Positions 26,287 through 37,656 of a DNA stretch of 64,000 nucleotides are shown one piece after another. The notes below the pieces were generated by a model. That model searched no databases. It saw only the letters and a list, made by a program, of their open reading frames with translations, and was not told the origin of the DNA. This stretch comes from Gelidibacter mesophilus DSM 14095 (GTDB taxonomy: Bacteria; Bacteroidota; Bacteroidia; Flavobacteriales; Flavobacteriaceae). The position numbers and the translations under genes were made by a program. Location of the stretch: positions 1 to 64,000 of the forward strand of contig NZ_AUHD01000012.1 of assembly GCF_000423005.1 (NCBI RefSeq), in the 5' to 3' direction. Position 1 is the first letter of the stretch. Every line of letters starts with the position of its first letter.

Positions 26287-27012
26287 TTACCCGTTGATAA
26301 GTTCAACCATTGAAGCAATGATTTCTAGGTTGGATGCCATTTCTTGTCCCTCATTTAAAAATTTTGGGGTATTCATAGGAATAGTGGCTGAGGCTTGAAT
26401 TTCTGGTGATAATACTGCGGAGCAATGAGCTTCCTTAAAACCGGCGCCTTTGAAGATTAAAATGTTTTTGGGATTGATTCCAGATCCTGGTAGAATGGTG
26501 AGATTGTCGTTTGCTAATTCTTTTAATTGCTGAAGGATTAAAATTCCCTTTTCAGCAGAGGTGGCCTGTCCTGAGGTTAGGATACGATCCACTTTAAGTG
26601 CCATCAACGTATTCAAAGCATCAAAAGGATTTGGCGTCCGATCAAAGGCGCGATGAAAGGTAAAAGGTAAAGGTTTTGAAAGTTCTATCAATTCCTTAGT
26701 CCGTTCAATATCTACGGTACCATTTAAATTTAAAACTCCAGAAACAATGCCTTTGCAGCCCAACTCTTTTGAAATTAGGATATCCCGTTTCATGATTTCA
26801 AATTCTACATCAGAATAGGTGAAATTCCCACTTCTTGGTCTGATAAGTACAAAAACAGGAATGCTCAGAGTTTCTATGGTGTGTTTTAATAATCCATAAG
26901 AAGGTGTGACGCCACCAACCGCTAATTCTGAGCACAATTCTATACGTTGTGCCCCAGCATTTTGGGCATTGATTGCCGATTGGTAATTAGAGGCGCAAAT
27001 TTCTAATATCAT
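26287..27012 (-). CDS. cutC: CutC family protein
   Basis: A 241-residue TIM-barrel protein with the CutC hallmarks: LEICASNYQSAINAQNAGAQRIELCSELAVGGVTPS at the N-terminus, VLIRPRSGNFTYSD, then FHRAFDRTPNP and LPGSGINPKNI. CutC was first linked to copper tolerance; its biochemical role is still uncertain. It lies upstream of nothing obvious on its strand, 68 bases after the GH20 gene, and may share its transcript. The stop is followed in the same frame by a short open stretch (see findings). Length is typical. Confidence 0.95.
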   Translation of the reverse strand: MILEICASNYQSAINAQNAGAQRIELCSELAVGGVTPSYGLLKHTIETLSIPVFVLIRPRSGNFTYSDVEFEIMKRDILISKELGCKGIVSGVLNLNGTVDIERTKELIELSKPLPFTFHRAFDRTPNPFDALNTLMALKVDRILTSGQATSAEKGILILQQLKELANDNLTILPGSGINPKNILIFKGAGFKEAHCSAVLSPEIQASATIPMNTPKFLNEGQEMASNLEIIASMVELING

Positions 27013-27079
27013 ACTTTATATGTTAAGACCTTTCAGTTCTGAATCAATAGGATCAAAACCTGATAGGCGTGTTTTCGTT

Positions 27080-29344
27080 TTATTTTACAATGAATTCATC
27101 AATAAACGTCCAAGGTTTATGTCCTGCTCCTTGTTTACCTTCTGGAATCAGTCCGGAATTTGGAATTTTTAAATAAATATAGCGTGTGGTTTGGTTAATT
27201 TCAAGAGTCACATTGAGATGACGATCGTCGCTTTCTGGAAGTTCAATTTTCGAATAAGTGTTATTTTTGTCCACCCTAAATTCTATCGTTTTTGGTGTAT
27301 AAATCCACATCCAAGGGGCTTGATAAAATCGGGTTTCAATCGAATTTATGTCCATTTCCTCACCCAAATCAATCGTTATTTCTAAATCCTCTCCATCAAA
27401 TCCCAACCATTCCTTATCATCAACTCTTGTGTCACTTCCGGAAATTCCGTTGATCAAACCTTCAATGCCACTTCCTGAATAGGATTTACTCGGTTGTACG
27501 TTGAACGTAATGTTTTTTCCAAGTGCTTTATGGTAAATAATGGGTTGGATAAATGTCGTGCCCAATTTTTTGTCAGTGTTAAAAATCGCCGCTTTTATTA
27601 TGAGGTCTTTGTCTATGGAAATGGCTTCGGAATACACTTTTGAAGTTATATTCGGCTCTGTGCCGTCAGTTGTGTAACGGATGGTTTTATTTTTGAGGAT
27701 GGTTTTTAATTCATAGCCATTAGGACCTTGCTCACCTTCCACTTCATATAAATGGTTGGCATAATTAATGTTTAAGGCTTCCAAACGCTGATGGAAATTT
27801 TCCACTCGGCTTACAAAATCAGGATAGTTTTTGTTTTCAGAGGGCGACCAAAGCACTTCACTCATTGCGAGAATTCTTGGAAATGCCATATATTCCAATT
27901 GCTTTGCGTTTGGAATATATTCTGTCCAAATGTTTCCTTGTGCACCTAAAACATACTTGGACTCCTCTTCAGTAAGTTCTTCCGGAATTGGATTAAAACT
28001 GTACACTTTTTCCAAAGGTAAAAACCCACCGCTATTCGCTAATGGTTCATCTTCGTTATCAGATTGTTTATAATCAAAATAACAATGCGAAGTTGGAGTC
28101 ATGATCACATTGTGATGTTGTTTTGCGGCTTCTACAGCACCTTGTGTGCCTCGCCATGACATGACGGTAGCGTTTGGAGCCAATCCACCTTCCAGTATTT
28201 CATCCCAACCAATAATTTGTCGGCCTTTGCTATTCAGATATTTTTCTATTCTTGTGATAAAATAATTTTGAAGTTCATGTTCGTCTTTTAGACCTTCATC
28301 TTTAATGCGTTGTTGGCAATTAGGACAGTTTTCCCAATGTTTTTTTGGTGCCTCATCACCACCAATATGAATGTATTCGCTAGGGAAAAGTTCTAAAACC
28401 TCGTCTAAAACATTTTCTAAAAACTCAAAAGTTTCATCTTTTGAGCAGAAAATATCTTCAAAGACACCCCATGTTTCCGCCACCTTAACTTGTTCGCCGG
28501 TACAGCCCAATTCTGGATAGGCAGCTATAGCCGCTTGTGCATGTCCGGGCATTTCAATTTCAGGTATAATGGTCACATGGCGCGTTTGGGCATAAGCAAC
28601 CACATCTTTTATTTCTTCTTGTGTATAGAAGCCACCATAACGTTTGCCGTCAAATTGTTGAGGATCGGCATTATAGCTACCCACCAAGGTTTGGTCCCTA
28701 AAAGCGGCAATCTCTTGTAATTTCGGATATTTTTTAATCTCAATACGCCAGCCTTGGTCTTCTGTTAAGTGCCAATGGAACGTGTTCATTTTCAACATTG
28801 CTAAGGCATCAATATATTTTTTTATGAAATCCACTGAAAAGAAGTGGCGGCCAACATCCAAATTCATGCCTCTGTATTTAAATTGCGGGGAATCGACAAT
28901 CGTTATACAAGGAATTGAAATGTTTTTTTTAGAGAAGCTTCCATTTTCAAACTCGGCGGGAAGGAGCTGTCTTAACGATTGTACAGCATAGAACGCACCT
29001 TGATCAGTTTTAGCTCTAATTTCAATCTGTTTTGGCGAGATGGTTAATTGATAGCCTTCATCATTTAAAATGCTCTCGTCCTTAATAAAGTTGATACTAT
29101 TATTTTGTTTTAATTTTAGAGTATTGCCTTTTTCAATAAATTCCTTTAAGAAATTAGAAGAAACTTTGAAGCTGTCATCAGATGAAATCCCGACCGAATT
29201 GTCCAAAATAAATTCTCCGTTGCTACTTTCAATGTGAGACGGCATTGGAAGAATTTGAGGTTTCTGTTTTACAGTATTTTGCGAATCACAATTGTATAAA
29301 ATTGTTATAAAAACTATAAGGGCGCCTATTTTCTTGAATTGCAT
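27080..29344 (-). CDS. Beta-N-acetylhexosaminidase, glycoside hydrolase family 20
   Basis: A 754-residue lipoprotein; the signal ends in ITILYNC with Cys19 as the lipid site. An N-terminal GH20b domain (about 30-150) is followed by the catalytic barrel (about 155-500) with KYRGMNLDVGRHFF, FHWHLTEDQGWRIEIKKYP and the catalytic Asp-Glu pair in HIGGDEAPKKHW, and a C-terminal part with a chitobiase-type domain (IRYTTDGTEPNITSK) and a beta-sandwich that resembles F5/8C carbohydrate modules. It should release N-acetylhexosamines from chitin, glycans or peptidoglycan at the cell surface or in the periplasm. Together with the lysozyme-like protein and MltG it fits wall or chitin turnover. A near-consensus -7 element lies just upstream (TATCTTTA on the minus strand). 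Confidence 0.95.
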   Translation of the reverse strand: MQFKKIGALIVFITILYNCDSQNTVKQKPQILPMPSHIESSNGEFILDNSVGISSDDSFKVSSNFLKEFIEKGNTLKLKQNNSINFIKDESILNDEGYQLTISPKQIEIRAKTDQGAFYAVQSLRQLLPAEFENGSFSKKNISIPCITIVDSPQFKYRGMNLDVGRHFFSVDFIKKYIDALAMLKMNTFHWHLTEDQGWRIEIKKYPKLQEIAAFRDQTLVGSYNADPQQFDGKRYGGFYTQEEIKDVVAYAQTRHVTIIPEIEMPGHAQAAIAAYPELGCTGEQVKVAETWGVFEDIFCSKDETFEFLENVLDEVLELFPSEYIHIGGDEAPKKHWENCPNCQQRIKDEGLKDEHELQNYFITRIEKYLNSKGRQIIGWDEILEGGLAPNATVMSWRGTQGAVEAAKQHHNVIMTPTSHCYFDYKQSDNEDEPLANSGGFLPLEKVYSFNPIPEELTEEESKYVLGAQGNIWTEYIPNAKQLEYMAFPRILAMSEVLWSPSENKNYPDFVSRVENFHQRLEALNINYANHLYEVEGEQGPNGYELKTILKNKTIRYTTDGTEPNITSKVYSEAISIDKDLIIKAAIFNTDKKLGTTFIQPIIYHKALGKNITFNVQPSKSYSGSGIEGLINGISGSDTRVDDKEWLGFDGEDLEITIDLGEEMDINSIETRFYQAPWMWIYTPKTIEFRVDKNNTYSKIELPESDDRHLNVTLEINQTTRYIYLKIPNSGLIPEGKQGAGHKPWTFIDEFIVK

Positions 29345-29349
29345 TTTAG

Positions 29350-31398
<2,049 letters not shown>

Positions 31399-31468
31399 CT
31401 TTATTCTTTCAATTTATGCTGTTTAATCGATTAAGTGCGTATATGCTCGTTAAATTGTGAATATTATT

Positions 31469-31476
31469 TATATTTG
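31469..31476 (+). promoter_or_regulatory. -7 promoter element before the first membrane gene
   Basis: TATATTTG matches TAnnTTTG and lies 23 bases before the ATG at 31500. No good -33 box at the expected distance. The paralogue at 32682 has an identical -7 element placed the same way. Confidence 0.5.
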
Positions 31477-31499
31477 TCGAAGTAGTAGAATTGTTTTGT

Positions 31500-32234
31500 A
31501 TGTTATTTAGGAAAGTATTGATTAGCGTTTTGATTACTCTGTCGGTGCTGTTTCTGAGCTTCCAAATTTTTACGATGGAGGTTGAAGCAGCGGGAATTAG
31601 GGCTTTACTCATAGTGCTTTTAACAATCTTATATTATACTTCAGTTCAAAAGAAACAGTTTTTTTTCCTCACATTTTTGATCACTTTTAGTATTGCTGAA
31701 GTTCTAAATTTTATTGGCTGGCTTGTACCTATAATTCCCAATAATAATGTTGATATAATGTATTATGTTGCAAATTCATTATATATTATTTCTTATACAC
31801 TTTTGGTTGCACAAATTTTAAGTGCCATGCATTTTAAGGAGATTATTAAGAAATTTCCTTTACATATTCTTGTTTTAATTATTTTAGATGTTTTTTGTGT
31901 AATGGTAGTGACCAATACGGCCATTAGTAGACTGAATTATCATGAATATTATATGGAGATGGTCTATAATGCCGTTATTATGATCTTGCTGACCGTAGCA
32001 GTTATTAATTATATCAATAAGGATGATAAGAAAGCGATCAATTTATTGATCGGATCCATATTTATATTTTTTTCGGAAGTCATTCAGCTTGCCTATTTTT
32101 ACATCTCAGATATCAATTTACTGAATGTTATGTGTTCGTTTTTTCTAGTGCTTGCTTTTGTGTTTTTCTACCTACAATCCAAGCTTAAGTATGAGCCTCA
32201 GGAAGCATTCTCAAATTCTGATCTTAGGATTTAA
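31500..32234 (+). CDS. Multi-pass membrane protein of unknown function
   Basis: About 244 residues with seven or eight hydrophobic helices (for example 5-22, 28-42, 49-66, 80-100, 116-136, 153-171, 180-200, 208-224) and short loops; few charged residues, so an inner-membrane protein. No catalytic motif stands out except acidic residues within helices (FSIAEVLNFIGW). The layout resembles the YhhN/TMEM86 lysoplasmalogenase family in helix number and size, but I cannot confirm the family motifs. A second protein of the same design follows at 32682. The start at 31500 was chosen over an in-frame TTG at 31491. Confidence 0.7.
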   Translation: MLFRKVLISVLITLSVLFLSFQIFTMEVEAAGIRALLIVLLTILYYTSVQKKQFFFLTFLITFSIAEVLNFIGWLVPIIPNNNVDIMYYVANSLYIISYTLLVAQILSAMHFKEIIKKFPLHILVLIILDVFCVMVVTNTAISRLNYHEYYMEMVYNAVIMILLTVAVINYINKDDKKAINLLIGSIFIFFSEVIQLAYFYISDINLLNVMCSFFLVLAFVFFYLQSKLKYEPQEAFSNSDLRI

Positions 32235-32681
32235 GTGATCTTTTTGCCAGTTTACCTTTGGTATACCACCAACTAATCAGGTCATTCATGGTGAAGTTGC
32301 TGTTCTATAAATTATTTCAAATAAATTGAGAGAGGTCTAAGCTTGAAGGAAATCAGTGCGATAGTTTTTAAAACATACCGCGTGAATTTATAGGTGTTTC
32401 TTTTAGAGATATTTTATCCTATTAGATGAATAAAATCATTTTCTCTATCCAAATGCAGTGAATTAGTGTGGGTGTTGTTAGACACTGAAATACTACAATT
32501 TTGTTGATGCAATATGAACTAATTTATATTTCAATGGTGGAAATTAATTTTTGGGATAGAGAAGTCGCTCAAAATTTAAAAATGACTTTATCTTTAACAA
32601 TATAATCGATGAAGTGCTTAAAAATATCGTTTAAATTCGAATTTTTTATTATATTTGTCTACCTACTTATACTGATCTACC
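32235..32681. other. Intergenic stretch between the two membrane-protein genes
   Basis: About 450 bases with no supportable gene. A short minus-strand frame at 32224-32289 (21 codons, MNDLISWWYTKGKLAKRSLK) overlaps the end of the first gene; it may be chance. The second gene's promoter lies at the right end. Confidence 0.4.
32650..32657 (+). promoter_or_regulatory. -7 promoter element before the second membrane gene
   Basis: TATATTTG, a match to TAnnTTTG, lies 24 bases before the ATG at 32682. The -33 region lacks a clear TTG. Confidence 0.5.
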
Positions 32682-33446
32682 ATGAAAAAATGGCATGCCT
32701 TTTTGCCCAATTGGGGAATATCACTATTCTTAATTCTCCTTATCGTGCTCAATCTTGTTTCTTCGTTTTTCGAACTTTCAATTTTGGTGAAAACCATAAC
32801 TCTATTGATTGTTCCCATCCTCTTCCTCATATATTTTTTTAAACAGAAAGCTTTGGCCAATGTTTTTTTTACCATTCTAATCTTTGCGTTTATGGGGATT
32901 GTCTTTAGTGCTTTTGATGGATTGGAGCTATTTTCGAAATTTTCGGAATCAAGTTTTTTGGGTGCCTATGTTTTACTTGTATTTGTTCTAATTGGCAAGT
33001 TAAAAGACATTAGGTTTGAAGGTGTCGTGTCTTGGTATTTACTGTTTATTTTTCTAGTCAACGCCTACCTCATGTACGTTATGTTTTCTTCCGTACAAGA
33101 TAGTTTTAAGGACAGTGTAATTTTTACCTTGACGATAAGTAAGGGCATAGCGTTATTAATTATGGGACTGTTGGCATTTGCTATTTATCTGAGTCAGGAA
33201 TCTGAACAGTCTATACTTTTCCTAACCTTAGTTTGTTGTTTCGTGTTTTCTGACGTTTTGAACTTTATTACCACAATGCATATTGATTTTTGGGCTTTTG
33301 CAGCCTTTCATAAAATTCTTCAGTCCATTGGACTTTTACTTTTTGTGATGTACGTTTATAATTACCATCAACAGGTTAAAATAGGGGTTAAACCCAACAA
33401 ATCAAATGCAGTAGCTTCCACAAATCAAGTTACTGTGCAATCTTAA
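32682..33446 (+). CDS. Multi-pass membrane protein of unknown function, paralogue of the upstream gene
   Basis: 254 residues with about eight hydrophobic helices and a short hydrophilic C-terminal tail (QVKIGVKPNKSNAVASTNQ). Size, helix spacing and motifs such as VCCFVFSDVLNFI against FLITFSIAEVLNFI suggest it shares descent with the protein at 31500. Both have the same promoter arrangement, so they may respond alike. No family was recognised with certainty; a distant YhhN/TMEM86 tie is possible. The stop overlaps the end of the convergent metallophosphatase gene by 4 bases. Confidence 0.68.
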   Translation: MKKWHAFLPNWGISLFLILLIVLNLVSSFFELSILVKTITLLIVPILFLIYFFKQKALANVFFTILIFAFMGIVFSAFDGLELFSKFSESSFLGAYVLLVFVLIGKLKDIRFEGVVSWYLLFIFLVNAYLMYVMFSSVQDSFKDSVIFTLTISKGIALLIMGLLAFAIYLSQESEQSILFLTLVCCFVFSDVLNFITTMHIDFWAFAAFHKILQSIGLLLFVMYVYNYHQQVKIGVKPNKSNAVASTNQVTVQS

Positions 33447-34357
33447 ACCAAGATAGATACACCTTCGGCAGACTTGTTTTTATTACTATCAAAATAGAAA
33501 TCTATTTTGCCAAGATTAATTCCAAAGCAGCCTACCTGATTCACCAATACATTTTGGTCAACACTATTTTTTACTATGGTAGGTTTAGGAAGAAAGGTGT
33601 GGGTATGTCCGCCAATTATCAAGTCTATGTCCTTAGTAAGTTTTGCTAACGACATATCGCTAGGTTTTTCAGTATTATTACGGTAATTATATCCCAAATG
33701 AGATAAGCAGATCACCAAATCACATTTTTCATCCTCTTTAAGGATTCTAGACATGTCCTGTGCAATTTCAATAGGGTTGAGATACACTGTTTCCTTATAC
33801 ATGTTTTTGTCAACCAAGCCTGATAACTGAATGCCCAATCCAAAAACGCCAATTTTAATTCCGTTTTTAATAAAAGTTTTATAAGGTTTGACGTGCGTGT
33901 CCATTATGGTGTTTGAGAAATCGTAGTTGGCACTTATAAAATCAAATTTTGCATGGGGCAATTGTGCATACAAGCCATCAAGACCATTGTCAAAATCATG
34001 ATTTCCAATAGTTGCAGCATCGTATTTAAGCATACTCATCAATTTAAATTCCAATTCACCGCCGTAATAATTGAAATAGGGAGTGCCTTGAAAAATATCA
34101 CCAGCATCCAATAACAGTGTGTTGGGACTTTTTGCCCTAATGCCTTCAATTAATGTTGCTCTTCTGGCAATTCCGCCTTGATTAGGATTTCTACCATCTT
34201 CTGGCCCAAATGGATCGATATGGCTATGAACATCGTTGGTATGCAATATCGTAATCTTTTTTGGACTGCTTGAAAAAGATTGGAGACCAAATCCTCCCAA
34301 TCCTACCAAAGCAGAAGCGGCTGTTGTTTGTTGAATAAATTCTCTTCTTTTCATCAT
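33443..34357 (-). CDS. Metallophosphatase half of a split 5'-nucleotidase, Tat-exported
   Basis: 304 residues. The start MKRREFIQQTTAASALVGLGG is a Tat signal with the RREF motif. The mature part is a calcineurin-like two-metal phosphoesterase: ILHTNDVHSH, LLDAGDIFQGTP, TIGNHDFDNG, CLSHLGYN and GGHTHTFL supply the metal ligands. This corresponds to the N-terminal catalytic half of UshA-type 5'-nucleotidases, which release phosphate from nucleotides in the periplasm. The nucleotide-binding C-terminal half is not fused but encoded by the gene just upstream (34393-35151). The two genes are 35 bases apart and surely co-transcribed. Confidence 0.92.
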   Translation of the reverse strand: MMKRREFIQQTTAASALVGLGGFGLQSFSSSPKKITILHTNDVHSHIDPFGPEDGRNPNQGGIARRATLIEGIRAKSPNTLLLDAGDIFQGTPYFNYYGGELEFKLMSMLKYDAATIGNHDFDNGLDGLYAQLPHAKFDFISANYDFSNTIMDTHVKPYKTFIKNGIKIGVFGLGIQLSGLVDKNMYKETVYLNPIEIAQDMSRILKEDEKCDLVICLSHLGYNYRNNTEKPSDMSLAKLTKDIDLIIGGHTHTFLPKPTIVKNSVDQNVLVNQVGCFGINLGKIDFYFDSNKNKSAEGVSILV

Positions 34358-34392
34358 AATTTCAAAAAAATTTCATCTTTCAGAAAGCACAT

Positions 34393-35151
34393 TTAATCAT
34401 TTAATTGTATGAATCGATCGTCAATTACAGGGTTAATAGTGTCCGTTTTCATAAAATAGTCGATTAGGGCATTTCTAATTTTATAATCTAGCACAATCAC
34501 TTCTTCGCTGCCTTTAAAAAAATCCATCCCATCTCCGCCGTTGATGAGGTAGTCATTGGTGGCAACATAGTAAGTTTTGATGAAATCAATTGGAATTTGA
34601 TTCAATGAGCTTTTAATTATCTGACCATCTTTATTTAATACTATTTTTAATTTTGAAATGGGATGGGCGCGTTTGGCCTTTGCTAAATACTCTAAAAGTT
34701 CCTTAACGTTAGCTCCGGGTAATTTTGAAACTACAATAGAATTCTCAAAGGGCATCAGTTCAAAAGCAGTTCTTTTGGAAATTGGACCTTTTGAAATAAT
34801 GGATCTAATGCCACCATGATTCATCAAAACGAAGTCAATATGAGATCCGGTTCTTTTAAAAAATACGGGGTCAGCCTCTTCATAAATCACATCAGCCATC
34901 AAATTGCCAATGGCCGTATTTAAATCGCCGTCAGATTTTGAATAGGTGTCTACTGAATATCCCAAAATACTATCCAAATCCTTATTGATATTTTCTCTGT
35001 AAGGCTTTATAAAACTCTCAATATTCGCTTGAGATTGTAAACTGTCATTGATGTTTACATTTTGACCTTCAATTTTGAAAACATCTGTTGGCGATTTACA
35101 GGACATGCTTAAAAACAGCCCTAAAAGAAGAAAAATATTTTTAAAATTCAT
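34393..35151 (-). CDS. 5'-nucleotidase C-terminal domain lipoprotein
   Basis: 252 residues with a lipoprotein signal (LLGLFLSMSC, Cys18 as lipid site). The body is a stand-alone 5_nucleotid_C domain: IGNLMADVIYEEA, the NHGGIR motif, GPISKRTAFELMPFENSIV and TNDYLINGGDGMDFF, which in UshA bind the nucleoside. It lacks the metal-binding domain, which is encoded by the next gene (33443-34357). The pair probably forms one enzyme from two chains, the lipid anchor of this one holding the Tat-exported partner at a membrane. The first is a known domain split in Bacteroidota; the joint assembly is inferred. Confidence 0.9.
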   Translation of the reverse strand: MNFKNIFLLLGLFLSMSCKSPTDVFKIEGQNVNINDSLQSQANIESFIKPYRENINKDLDSILGYSVDTYSKSDGDLNTAIGNLMADVIYEEADPVFFKRTGSHIDFVLMNHGGIRSIISKGPISKRTAFELMPFENSIVVSKLPGANVKELLEYLAKAKRAHPISKLKIVLNKDGQIIKSSLNQIPIDFIKTYYVATNDYLINGGDGMDFFKGSEEVIVLDYKIRNALIDYFMKTDTINPVIDDRFIQLND

Positions 35152-35195
35152 TGAATAACTTCTATAATGTTAATAGATAAATGTATTGTGTTTAC

Positions 35196-35203
35196 TACCT
35201 TTG
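35196..35203 (+). promoter_or_regulatory. -7 promoter element of the DUF6913-dapA unit
   Basis: TACCTTTG fits TAnnTTTG and ends 15 bases before the ATG at 35219, which would give a leader of about 10 bases. No TTG at the -33 position. Confidence 0.5.
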
Positions 35204-35218
35204 CCAAAACAAAAGTAA

Positions 35219-35737
35219 ATGATTTTGCACGCATTTAAGGAGAAATCCAATCAAAAATTCATTAACAAATTGCTAAATTCTAAAAACGCTGTAATCCGCA
35301 GTAAAAAATTAGAATCTGTTGGAGTGGTCATTGATGCGAGTGAGTTTTCAGATGCGGAAGCTATTAAGAATTTTTTTCATGACTTAGGCATTCAATTGCC
35401 CAAGGTTAAAATTATTGTTTTTGTTGAGGATGAAAAGAAAACCGAACGGTTGTGGGGCAATTATTTTAGCAAAAAAGATTTTGGATGGCGAGGACACATA
35501 AAGCACGCCGAATTAAAAACTTTTTTGGATACCGAATTTGATGCGCTTGTAGGTTTTTTTAAAAAAGATGCCCTAGAGTTAAAAATGGTCACCGCTGCCT
35601 CTAAAGCAAATTTCAAAATCGGTCTTTCGGGAGTAGATGACCGGTTGTTCGATTTTATATTGGATGTCAATACCCAAGATTTTGATGTTTTTAAAGCTGA
35701 ACTAAAAAAATACTTAACGATCTTAAATAAAATATAA
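35219..35737 (+). CDS. DUF6913 family protein
   Basis: A 172-residue soluble protein without signal peptide or known catalytic motif. The sequence pattern ([75 protein letters not shown]) agrees with the DUF6913 group that I recall sitting just before dapA in Flavobacteriia. Its stop overlaps the dapA ATG by one base, so the two are translated together. The function is unknown; the fixed tie to dapA hints at a role around lysine or peptidoglycan precursor supply but nothing shows it. Confidence 0.72.
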   Translation: MILHAFKEKSNQKFINKLLNSKNAVIRSKKLESVGVVIDASEFSDAEAIKNFFHDLGIQLPKVKIIVFVEDEKKTERLWGNYFSKKDFGWRGHIKHAELKTFLDTEFDALVGFFKKDALELKMVTAASKANFKIGLSGVDDRLFDFILDVNTQDFDVFKAELKKYLTILNKI

Positions 35738-36615
35738 TGACAAAATTTCTTGGAACAGGTGTGGCGCTGATCACACCGTTCAAAACTGATTTGAGTATAG
35801 ATCATAGCGCTCTTGCCAATATTGTTAATTTCAATATTGACAACGGTACAGAGTATTTGGTCATTTGTGGAACCACCGCAGAGAGTGTTACGCTCAATAA
35901 ACAGGAAAAGAAAGACGTCATTGCTACCATATCAAAAGCGAATAATGGAAGGCTTCCTTTGGTATTAGGGATTGGAGGTAATAACACTGCAGAAGTTATT
36001 GAAGAGATCAAAGCTACTGATTTGTCAAATATTGACGCGATTTTATCAGTTTCTCCCTATTATACCAAGCCAACCCAAGAGGGCATTTATCAGCACTTCA
36101 AAGCAATTTCAGAAGTGTCGCCAAAACCTATCATTCTATATAATGTACCAGGTCGGACCGCTGTAAATATGATCCCTACAACAACCTTACGTCTGGCGAA
36201 CGATTTCGAAAATATCATTGGAGTGAAAGAAGCTGGAAATAACGTCGGTCAATATTTACAATTACTAAAACATAAACCTAAAAACTTTTTAATTATTTCA
36301 GGAGATGATGATTTGGCTTTAGGCATCGTTTTAGCAGGAGGAGCAGGGGTTATTTCTGTATTGGGACAAGCAGTGCCTAAAGATTTCTCAAATATGATTC
36401 GTCTTGGGTTAGAAGGCAAGTCTAAGGAAGCCTATAAATTACATTTTAAATTAATGGATGTGACTGCTCAGATTTTTGAGGAAAACAATCCTGCAGGAAT
36501 TAAAGCGGTCTTTGAGGCGCTTGGTTTGACACAGGCTACCGTAAGGATGCCGTTGGTTGTGGCATCAAATGCTTTAAAGGAGAAAATCAAAAAAAGTGTA
36601 GCACAACTCAATTAA
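35737..36615 (+). CDS. dapA: 4-Hydroxy-tetrahydrodipicolinate synthase DapA
   Basis: A 292-residue TIM-barrel aldolase that condenses pyruvate with aspartate semialdehyde, the first committed step to diaminopimelate and lysine (EC 4.3.3.7). The Schiff-base lysine is Lys164 in GVKEAGNN, the catalytic tyrosine is Tyr135 in [10 protein letters not shown], and the Thr pair is in CGTTAES. Length is normal. It forms a unit with the upstream DUF6913 gene; bamD follows after 212 bases with its own promoter. Confidence 0.97.
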   Translation: MTKFLGTGVALITPFKTDLSIDHSALANIVNFNIDNGTEYLVICGTTAESVTLNKQEKKDVIATISKANNGRLPLVLGIGGNNTAEVIEEIKATDLSNIDAILSVSPYYTKPTQEGIYQHFKAISEVSPKPIILYNVPGRTAVNMIPTTTLRLANDFENIIGVKEAGNNVGQYLQLLKHKPKNFLIISGDDDLALGIVLAGGAGVISVLGQAVPKDFSNMIRLGLEGKSKEAYKLHFKLMDVTAQIFEENNPAGIKAVFEALGLTQATVRMPLVVASNALKEKIKKSVAQLN

Positions 36616-36687
36616 TAATAAAAAACGTTAAATTTTACTTAAACGTCCGCTCAGCCTAAATTCAACACTTATTTTAGCTTAAAATAT

Positions 36688-36722
36688 TTTGTTTTATAAT
36701 ACGTTATAAATGTGTACTTTTG
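36688..36722 (+). promoter_or_regulatory. Promoter of the bamD run (TTTG-N23-TACTTTTG)
   Basis: TTTG at 36688-36691 and TACTTTTG at 36715-36722, spacer 23, at the long end of the accepted range. It gives a leader of about 100 bases for bamD. Confidence 0.65.
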
Positions 36723-36827
36723 CATTCTGTTTAAAAATGACGAAGTGCCATTAAAACATAACTTTAACCTATGACCATATTTAATCAGGCATTCCGTTTA
36801 AACAGTGTAAAGAAGAATAATTCTTGG

Positions 36828-37643
36828 ATGAAAAACATTTGTTATACATTATTACTTACTTTAATGCTGTCCTCTTGTAGTGAATATCAGAAGGCTTTAA
36901 AATCAGAAGATGTTGCTACTAAATTTAAAATGGGCACAGAACTCTATGATGCAGGTAAATACAGCAAAGCTAATAAATTGTTTGCACAAATAGCACCACA
37001 ATATAGAGGGAAACCTCAAGCGGAAAAACTGATGTTCATGTATTCCAATTCATTTTATGAAATGAAGGATTATTACTTGGCGGGTTATCAGTTTGAGCGT
37101 TTTGAAAGTCAATATCCTAAAAGTGAAAAAGCAGAGGAAGCTTTGTTTCTAGGAGCGAAAAGTTTTTATATGCTATCTCCTGTTTACAGTAAGGAGCAAA
37201 AGGAAACCGTGACTGCCATTGAAAAACTTCAGATGTTTATCAACAAGTATCCCGATTCGCAATACTTACCTGAGGCAAATCAGTTAATTAAGGAATTGGA
37301 TTATAAATTGGAGAAAAAGGCTTTTGAAATAGCGAAGCTGTATAATAAGATTGCCAATTTTGAGTCTGAAGATTACGAGGCTTCCATGAAAGCTTTTGAT
37401 AATTTCCTATTGGATTATCCAGGAACAACGTTTAGGGAAGAAGCTATGTATTACCGATTTGACTCAGCTTACAAATTAGGAATCAACAGTATTGAGTATA
37501 AGCGCGAAGACCGTGTGAAAACGGCTATTAAATATTTCAATTCGTTTCAAAAGGCATATCCAGACTCTCAATTTATGGATGAGGCCGCAAAAATGAATGC
37601 TGAATTGCAAGCTGCAGTTCAAACCTATAGTTTAAAAAGTTAA
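36828..37643 (+). CDS. bamD: Outer-membrane assembly lipoprotein BamD
   Basis: About 271 residues. The lipoprotein signal MKNICYTLLLTLMLSSC ends at the lipidated Cys17; the mature part consists of TPR-like helix pairs (FKMGTELYDAGKYSKANKLFAQI; YYLAGYQFERFESQYPKSEKAEEALF; AIEKLQMFINKYPDSQYLPEANQLI; and so on). BamD is the essential lipoprotein of the BAM complex that inserts outer-membrane barrels. The start at 36828 was chosen since it places the signal peptide correctly; the frame extends upstream to 36771 but would put 19 hydrophilic residues before it. It heads a run with rpoZ, coaBC, DUF4835 and recN. Confidence 0.93.
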   Translation: MKNICYTLLLTLMLSSCSEYQKALKSEDVATKFKMGTELYDAGKYSKANKLFAQIAPQYRGKPQAEKLMFMYSNSFYEMKDYYLAGYQFERFESQYPKSEKAEEALFLGAKSFYMLSPVYSKEQKETVTAIEKLQMFINKYPDSQYLPEANQLIKELDYKLEKKAFEIAKLYNKIANFESEDYEASMKAFDNFLLDYPGTTFREEAMYYRFDSAYKLGINSIEYKREDRVKTAIKYFNSFQKAYPDSQFMDEAAKMNAELQAAVQTYSLKS

Positions 37644-37656
37644 TTATAAATAAATG

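Noticed and set aside
32224-32289. Minus-strand 21-codon frame (MNDLISWWYTKGKLAKRSLK) overlapping the end of a membrane gene
   Set aside because: Too short to tell from chance; no promoter or partner seen. Could be rechecked by similarity search.
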